Assembly (NCBI GenBank): GCA_038501625.1
Contig: JAZAYU010000079.1
Location: 744,001 to 808,000 of the forward strand
Source of the DNA: Corbicula japonica
Taxonomy: Eukaryota > Mollusca > Bivalvia > Venerida > Cyrenidae
Direction: 5' to 3'
Length of the DNA stretch: 64,000 nt
The notes under the pieces are model-generated. The model saw nothing but the letters and a program-made list of their open reading frames with translations, did not search any database and was not told the DNA's origin. Shown piece by piece: positions 61,001-64,000 of the stretch. Position 1 is the first letter of the stretch. Every line of letters begins with the position of its first letter. The position numbers and the translations under genes were made by a program.

Positions 61001-61870
61001 AAATATTGTTATTTACAAGAAGCTACAGCGAGGTATGAGACAGCTGCAATGACATTATTCCCTGTTCAATATGTTCGGTACTAATGTCATATTCGGAGAA
61101 AATGGAGTTTTTAGGTAACATACCATTAGGTACGTGACAATTACAGTGACCATGTTCACCGTTAGGATCGTGAATTTCACAGTGAGGTGATCCGTGATGG
61201 CAAGTGTGGTTCACACAGTCTGTATCTACTTTACATGTCTCTGCCTGACGTCCTAAACATTAAACAATTAAAGTCTTGCTTTATTAGCGAATGTAGTTCG
61301 GCCAATATACTATACATTTACAAAGTTATTTTAATATAACAATTTTATTAAAAAAAAGTTATTGGTTTTAGAAAAAAACAATCGATATTACGAATGAAAC
61401 ATCTGCCTAACATTATATTCAACGTGTTATATTGCGTAAAAAGATTCCGTTATTTCTACGAATAAAATGTTATGACTATTATTCTTCAACGTAAGTGACC
61501 ATGCACCATATTCCGGTATTTACTTATTCAGATAAATTAAAGGGGAAATTTGAAAGCCATCGAACACGACAATTATGAAAATATTCCAGGCTTAGTTTTA
61601 CAAATTGTGAGATTTTCTATGAGTTCAATGGCGAAAGGCTTACTCCCGACTGGTTGAGTGTGATGGCAAGCACATTTTCCTTGGTTGCAGAAAAAGTCAT
61701 GACAGCTGACGTGTGTGGAACAGTCCGCATCAGTTGTGCAGTGCGCATTGTCGACGTGTTGTCGGATAGTTAACCCCAGTGCCGCAGCTGTAAAAATGGT
61801 ATCCATTTTCTTATAGTAATAAGAATGTTACGTCAGTACACATTTACAACTTACCAAAATGCCGAGACAT
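52051..61870 (-). CDS. Multi-module His/Cys-rich protein, cvSI-like serine-protease-inhibitor type (tentative)
   Basis: Minus-strand model: start exon 61870-61855 (MSRHF), cysteine exon 61787-61644, fourteen 129-nt modules with upper/lower ends 61252/61124, 60579/60451, 60236/60108, 59716/59588, 59141/59013, 58276/58148, 57723/57595, 57087/56959, 56677/56549, 56143/56015, 55813/55685, 54228/54100, 53361/53233 and 52775/52647, then terminal exon T1 (52055 down, stop TGA at once). Every internal exon is phase 1-1. All together give about 656 residues. Modules begin VRQAETC or VRQAESC, with cysteine spacing C-x5-C-x4-C-x6-C-x11-C-x-C and typically eight His in 43 residues. The first domain (AHCTTDADCSTHVSC.., ..CACHH) resembles oyster cvSI-type protease inhibitors, the basis of the name. 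Secretion is inferred; the signal core AAALGL is short. This could instead be several genes or splice forms. Confidence 0.7.
52240..52475 (-). mobile_element. R1 tail copy in the intron before terminal exon T1
   Basis: Reverse orientation; AAGCATTTTGCCACTCGTGG, AACCAGGACCTGGAATGCAT and CAACCTGACACTTGC correspond to the R1 tail. The same insertion stands at the same place relative to module and terminal exon at 53795-54035, so it predates that duplication. Confidence 0.7.
53490..53579 (-). other. Second terminal exon T2 (alternative or decayed)
   Basis: TTTTCTTTTCAG is followed by TATGAAAGTG, as at T1 (52055). Joined to a phase-1 module end it gives GTA TGA, an immediate stop. The following bases align with the T1 3' UTR (AAACTATCAATAAACTCGAA against AAACCATCCATAAACTCGAA), but where T1 has AATAAA this copy has AATTAA. 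Use of T2 would truncate the protein before the last two modules. Confidence 0.6.
53795..54035 (-). mobile_element. R1 tail copy in the intron before T2
   Basis: GAAGCGTTTTGCCACTCGGG, AACCAGGTTCTAGCATGCAT and CAACCTGAAACTTGC match the copy at 52240-52475 position for position, marking a duplicated module-R1-terminal-exon segment. Confidence 0.7.
54279..54976. mobile_element. Long foldback element F1, copy 2
   Basis: Left arm TTAAGGTATTGCGCCTTTCA..TTGCTTTGCCATAGACAAGA..CTCAAACGGCACAATGCAGT, right arm the inverse TGCATTGTGCCGCTTGAGAG..TCTATGGAAAAGCAACGGTG..GGGGCAATACCTTAA. The arms extend about 170 bases each. No coding capacity. It separates module 54100-54228 from a dead module at 54999. Confidence 0.85.
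54999..55072 (-). pseudogene. Dead cysteine-module exon fragment
   Basis: TATGACAATTGCAGTGACCA..GGCTGGATCGGGTATTTTAC..GAGGTGATTCGTGATCC is the 3' half of a DPAG-type module read on the minus strand. The cysteine-rich 5' half and the acceptor are missing. Confidence 0.75.
55311..55370. mobile_element. Half palindromic MITE P1
   Basis: GGAAACCAGTCTCAAATCTA..TGATTGGCTGAAATGGCGAC is the left arm of the family seen in the SSUH2 introns. The right arm is absent. Confidence 0.75.
56015..56677 (-). repeat. Module duplication block, copy 1 (CTTDADC module, dead module, CKVDTDC module)
   Basis: In transcript order: live module 56677-56549 (CKVDTDC type, DPNAEHGHC), dead module about 56440-56306, live module 56143-56015 (CTTDADC type, DPAGVHGHC, ending NCHAPF). 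The same trio, in the same order and with related introns, recurs at 57595-58276 and 59013-59716. Confidence 0.8.
56306..56440 (-). pseudogene. Dead module in block 1
   Basis: Recognisable AAGTCGTGTATTTCGCATTT and CCGTGATGTACACGTGGGTG segments correspond to the IHD and HHG parts of a module, but the acceptor, first cysteines and donor are lost. Confidence 0.7.
57110..57530 (-). mobile_element. R1 retroelement tail copy, minus orientation
   Basis: GGGTTACCGCCTTGAATAGG, GGGGGTTAAAACCAGGTTCT and CACCGCCGTGCAACCAAAGA follow R1 order in reverse complement. It lies in an intron of the module gene. Confidence 0.8.
57595..58276 (-). repeat. Module duplication block, copy 2
   Basis: Live module 58276-58148 (CKVNTDC, DPNAEHGHC), dead module about 57985-57880, live module 57723-57595 (CTTDADCASHVC, DPAGVHGHC). 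The acceptor of the last module is the weaker TTAAAG. A tRNA-like B-box stretch (AATCGAACCCGCTCGGCGAC) lies at 58027-58075 between dead and live modules. Confidence 0.8.
57880..57985 (-). pseudogene. Dead module in block 2
   Basis: CCAGTGACCATGTTCGCAAG, GATCGTGTATTTTGCAGCAC and CATGATGCATACGTGGGCGC align with module sequence, with deletions removing the first cysteine segment and splice sites. Confidence 0.7.
58370..58505 (+). repeat. Dispersed repeat D1 copy
   Basis: GGGAAATTTGAAAGCAACAT, GAAAATATTGCAGGCTCCG and ATTACTGCGCACACCGCCTA share order and wording with 9690-9880. Confidence 0.65.
58912..58982. repeat. 18-bp tandem repeat, four copies
   Basis: ACACATTCATGTCAATGG repeated about four times with single changes, just 3' (minus strand) of module 59141-59013. 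Confidence 0.9.
59013..59716 (-). repeat. Module duplication block, copy 3
   Basis: Live module 59716-59588 (CKVDTDCATHVC), dead module about 59430-59312, live module 59141-59013 (CTTDADCASHVC, DPAGAHGHC, NCHTPF). Same order as blocks 1 and 2; a tRNA-like stretch (GGAATCGAACCCGTACCGCG) again lies between, at about 59473-59515. Confidence 0.8.
59312..59430 (-). pseudogene. Dead module in block 3
   Basis: AGTGCCATGTTCGCTAGCAA, GATCGTGTATTTCGCAGCAA and CATGATGTACTCGTGGGCGC align with the dead modules of blocks 1 and 2, so the module died before the block was duplicated. Confidence 0.7.
59866..60060 (-). pseudogene. Two dead module 3'-half fragments
   Basis: GGTACGTGACAGTTGCATTG (59875) and ATACGTGACAGTTGCGGTGA (60024) keep the NCHV end of a module but nothing upstream of it. 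Confidence 0.6.
60738..61060 (-). pseudogene. Further dead module fragments
   Basis: ATACCATTAGGTACGTGACA (60738) keeps an intact donor-end sequence but runs into unrelated DNA after about 35 bases. Weaker remnants lie near 60880 and 61025. Together with 59866-60060 they show repeated partial duplications in this part of the array. Confidence 0.6.
61573..61787 (-). other. First cysteine-domain exon and its read-through form
   Basis: Spliced at GTAAGC (61643-61638) the exon ends in phase 1 and joins the module array. If the intron is retained, the frame runs only 21 further codons to a TAA at 61573, giving a small one-domain protein with a C-terminal tail. The tail overlaps a dispersed D1-type sequence, so it may be accidental. 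The domain spacing is C-x5-C-x5-C-x4-C-x4-C-x-C, shorter than that of the array modules. Confidence 0.5.
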
Positions 61871-61968
61871 TTGAGAAGTGTTTAACACATAATTAAACCT
61901 TAAAAGGAGACTGATCTGCAACAAATGGATGCGCGACCATTAGAAAAGTTGATGCCGGTTGAAATAGT

Positions 61969-61976
61969 TATATATA
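61969..61976 (-). promoter_or_regulatory. Candidate TATA box of the module gene
   Basis: TATATATA lies about 100 bases before the proposed ATG at 61870. A start site ~30 bases downstream would leave a leader of about 70 bases. In AT-rich DNA such a match can be chance. Confidence 0.35.
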
Positions 61977-62039
61977 GTTTATTTTTTATTACTGTACTGT
62001 TACATCGAAGATTATCAAAAATCAAAAAAAGAAAGAAAT

Positions 62040-62345
62040 ATATGCATATCAGAAATCGCCACACTCACAAAACACAGCCTCCCCACGCAGCGAAAAAGAA
62101 GAAAGGAAGAGAGAGAGAGAGCATGCTTGTTATAAGTATTTCAATTCAAAATTACGCCACAAACAATTAACGAAAAAGAGAACCTTTGGGGATACAGCCT
62201 TGGAACGGTCAGTGGCAAAACAAATTGACACTTGGGGTTTAAACCAGGTTCTAGGATGCACCAACCTCACACTTGCACCAACAGGTTCTCGTATCACAAA
62301 ACAAGTACAAGTTGTCTTGGTGAAATAACTTCAACCAACATTTAT
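62040..62345 (-). mobile_element. R1 retroelement tail copy, minus orientation
   Basis: CACACTCACAAAACACAGCC, CTCCCCACGCAGCGAAAAAG, a short GA run, GGGGATACAGCCTTGGAACG and AACCAGGTTCTAGGATGCAC are the reverse complement of 11500-11830. It stands just upstream of the module gene's putative promoter. Confidence 0.85.
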
Positions 62346-62377
62346 AAAACATTTTATAAATAGTAAACTAGAGCAGC

Positions 62378-62775
62378 TACCGTATAATGGGTTAATTTCG
62401 CGATGGAAAATTTTCTCGATTTTGCCTTAATTTTAATTTTCGCGGTTGTAAACTTAGCGAATTTGCGCCCGCAGAAATTAAATGCATTGTTTGTAAAGCA
62501 TAGTATATGCAGCAAATTTTGAAAGTATAAAATTATCCCCACGCTTGTCATCAATACCAATGTTTTCGCCTCCCGAACATTTTACTGTATCGGTACCTAC
62601 TCTGCCCGAAGCGTTTACCTAATTTTAATCAAGCCTACCGTGCAGTCTTGCAATATAGTGCACTTCGCGAAAGTATAGTTGGGAATTTTTGGCGTTTGTT
62701 ATTTTCGCGAATTCACGACGGTCGCGAAAATAGCGAAAATATTATGCTCGCGAAAAAAAAACCCATTATACGGTA
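62378..62775. mobile_element. TIR element with CG-rich interior (MITE-like)
   Basis: TACCGTATAATGGGTT at the left end and AACCCATTATACGGTA at the right end are perfect 16-bp inverted repeats 398 bp apart. Inside are several TTTTCGCGA / TCGCGAAAA palindromes and no transposase. Confidence 0.88.
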
Positions 62776-64000
62776 TTTCGCGGAGAATAAAAATAGTAAA
62801 CTATATAAATTTATAGCTACGTTTTGTGTTTATTTGCAATATCTGACTATTGAATACCATCAAAATATCTTGGAATGGTATATATGGTATCTCAAGATGA
62901 AAATACATGCTTTTTTACGATGAGAACGTAATGCTTTGGCCTCTATGGCAACAAGTATTGCTCATACTTCGTGTCTCATAAATGTAGGTTACAGTCTTTC
63001 TTAGCATGAAGTACTGACTTTCTTTCGTCAAAAGAAAATTGTAGTCAATAAGGAAGTTTACCTGCAAAAATCTAATAATCATGTATTGACCTCAAATGTA
63101 CATGACCGCCTACTTCAAACAAATAAAAGAAACTGTGGAAAGAGCTTTTTTATATTTCATCATGACATGTTTGCAATTCTACGTCTTTTTTTTCTTTTTA
63201 CTTGTACATCTTTAGTCAAGCCAACTCCCAAGTCACTGCACAAGTTTTCAACGGCTTTTATCGACGTATATTTTTTATGAAAAATGAAAAACACTCTCAA
63301 AAAGAATTTAATTGCAGAAAACAGCAACCGTTTGTATCATTACATGATCTAAATATCTTTACTATTCCTTCTCTTTAGAACAAATTAATTTTGAAAAAAA
63401 TGACCGTTTTATTATGAATTTGTTTTTCTTGGAAACGAGACGGTCATAAAACAGAAATCACAACACATGCGAGTAAAACATTCTATGTCATGATATTTGT
63501 TAAACTCACATGAAACATACAGCAGGAAGTGTTACCTAGTTCATATATGTGCAAGCTTATAATAAATATTGTGTTGAATAAAACATTTTGTTGTAAATAT
63601 TACTTTGGAGAAAACGAAATGGTTGTTTTTATTGAATTTTGGGTACTTTTGTTGTCGTTGTTGTTTTTTTTTTAACTTTTTTTACTTTATAGTACATTAA
63701 TTGCAAATATGTGATTCTTATAATGACATTTTAGGCTGATGTCATCGACGCGGTAAATAAAAACGCTGCAAAAGCGAACTATTCTAATAATTTTCATAAA
63801 TGGTGTATTATTACAGCTAATTAAGTATGAAAAAATGTATTTACAAAAATATATTGGTGCCCAAAAAAAACTTCGGTCAAAAGCACACGGCTTTTGTTTT
63901 AATAAATTATTACAGCATGTAATACTTACATAGACAAAGCGACAAAATAAAACTCCTAAGCATGATCGCGATTTATTATTATCGAATTCAACACAACAGT
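62776..64000. other. Non-coding stretch to the window end
   Basis: AT-rich with short unsupported frames. No gene or repeat identified. Confidence 0.4.

Noticed and set aside
63086..63280. A 64-codon frame near the window end
   Set aside because: Low-complexity, no domain and no supporting context.

Overview
The window looks like bivalve mollusc nuclear DNA. It is AT-rich, most genes are split into many short exons with GT-AG introns, and it is full of decayed transposons, foldback elements, microsatellites and minisatellites. There is no sign of bacterial operons. The mollusc assignment is an inference from the gene set (tandem SSUH2 genes, a Delta/Serrate-type Notch ligand, a cvSI-like cysteine-rich exon array) and from the repeat style.

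Layout. 1-6.7 kb: no convincing host gene; a 28-bp minisatellite, a mariner-like element with long inverted ends and an integrase-like relic. 6.75-18.1 kb (+): SSUH2-like gene A, ten exons recovered, first coding exon not found. 20.1-20.8 kb: a 5'-truncated retroelement copy. 21.5-27.5 kb (+): SSUH2-like gene B, complete at eleven coding exons and about 393 residues. From the second exon on, A and B have matching splice phases and nearly identical exon lengths, so they are a tandem duplicate. 27.5-29.8 kb: intergenic repeats. 29.8-43.2 kb (-): a Notch-ligand gene with ten exons recovered, encoding an MNNL domain, two overlapping DSL domains, three EGF repeats, a juxtamembrane region, a transmembrane helix and a 56-residue tail; the signal-peptide exon is not located. 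43.2-51.9 kb: retroelement pieces, a (GA)n tract and a 2.1-kb 30-bp minisatellite open in frame on both strands. 52.0-61.9 kb (-): a secreted-type gene built from a short start exon, one cysteine-domain exon, fourteen 129-nt symmetric (phase 1-1) exons each encoding a 43-residue six-cysteine, eight-histidine module, and a tiny terminal coding exon. 61.9-64 kb: a retroelement copy and a TIR element.

Most notable. (1) Two minisatellites, in two different genes, have grown out of splice sites. One repeats the end of an SSUH2 exon with its 5' splice site about 23 times; the other repeats the 3' splice site and start of the Notch-ligand transmembrane exon 11 times. (2) The fourteen-exon His/Cys module array, with interleaved dead modules, three repeats of a larger duplication block and a duplicated terminal exon. 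(3) The overlapping tandem DSL domains of the Notch ligand.

Gene models were built by eye from ORFs, splice consensus and phase. Every exon listed satisfies the arithmetic of its phase, but none is confirmed by transcripts.
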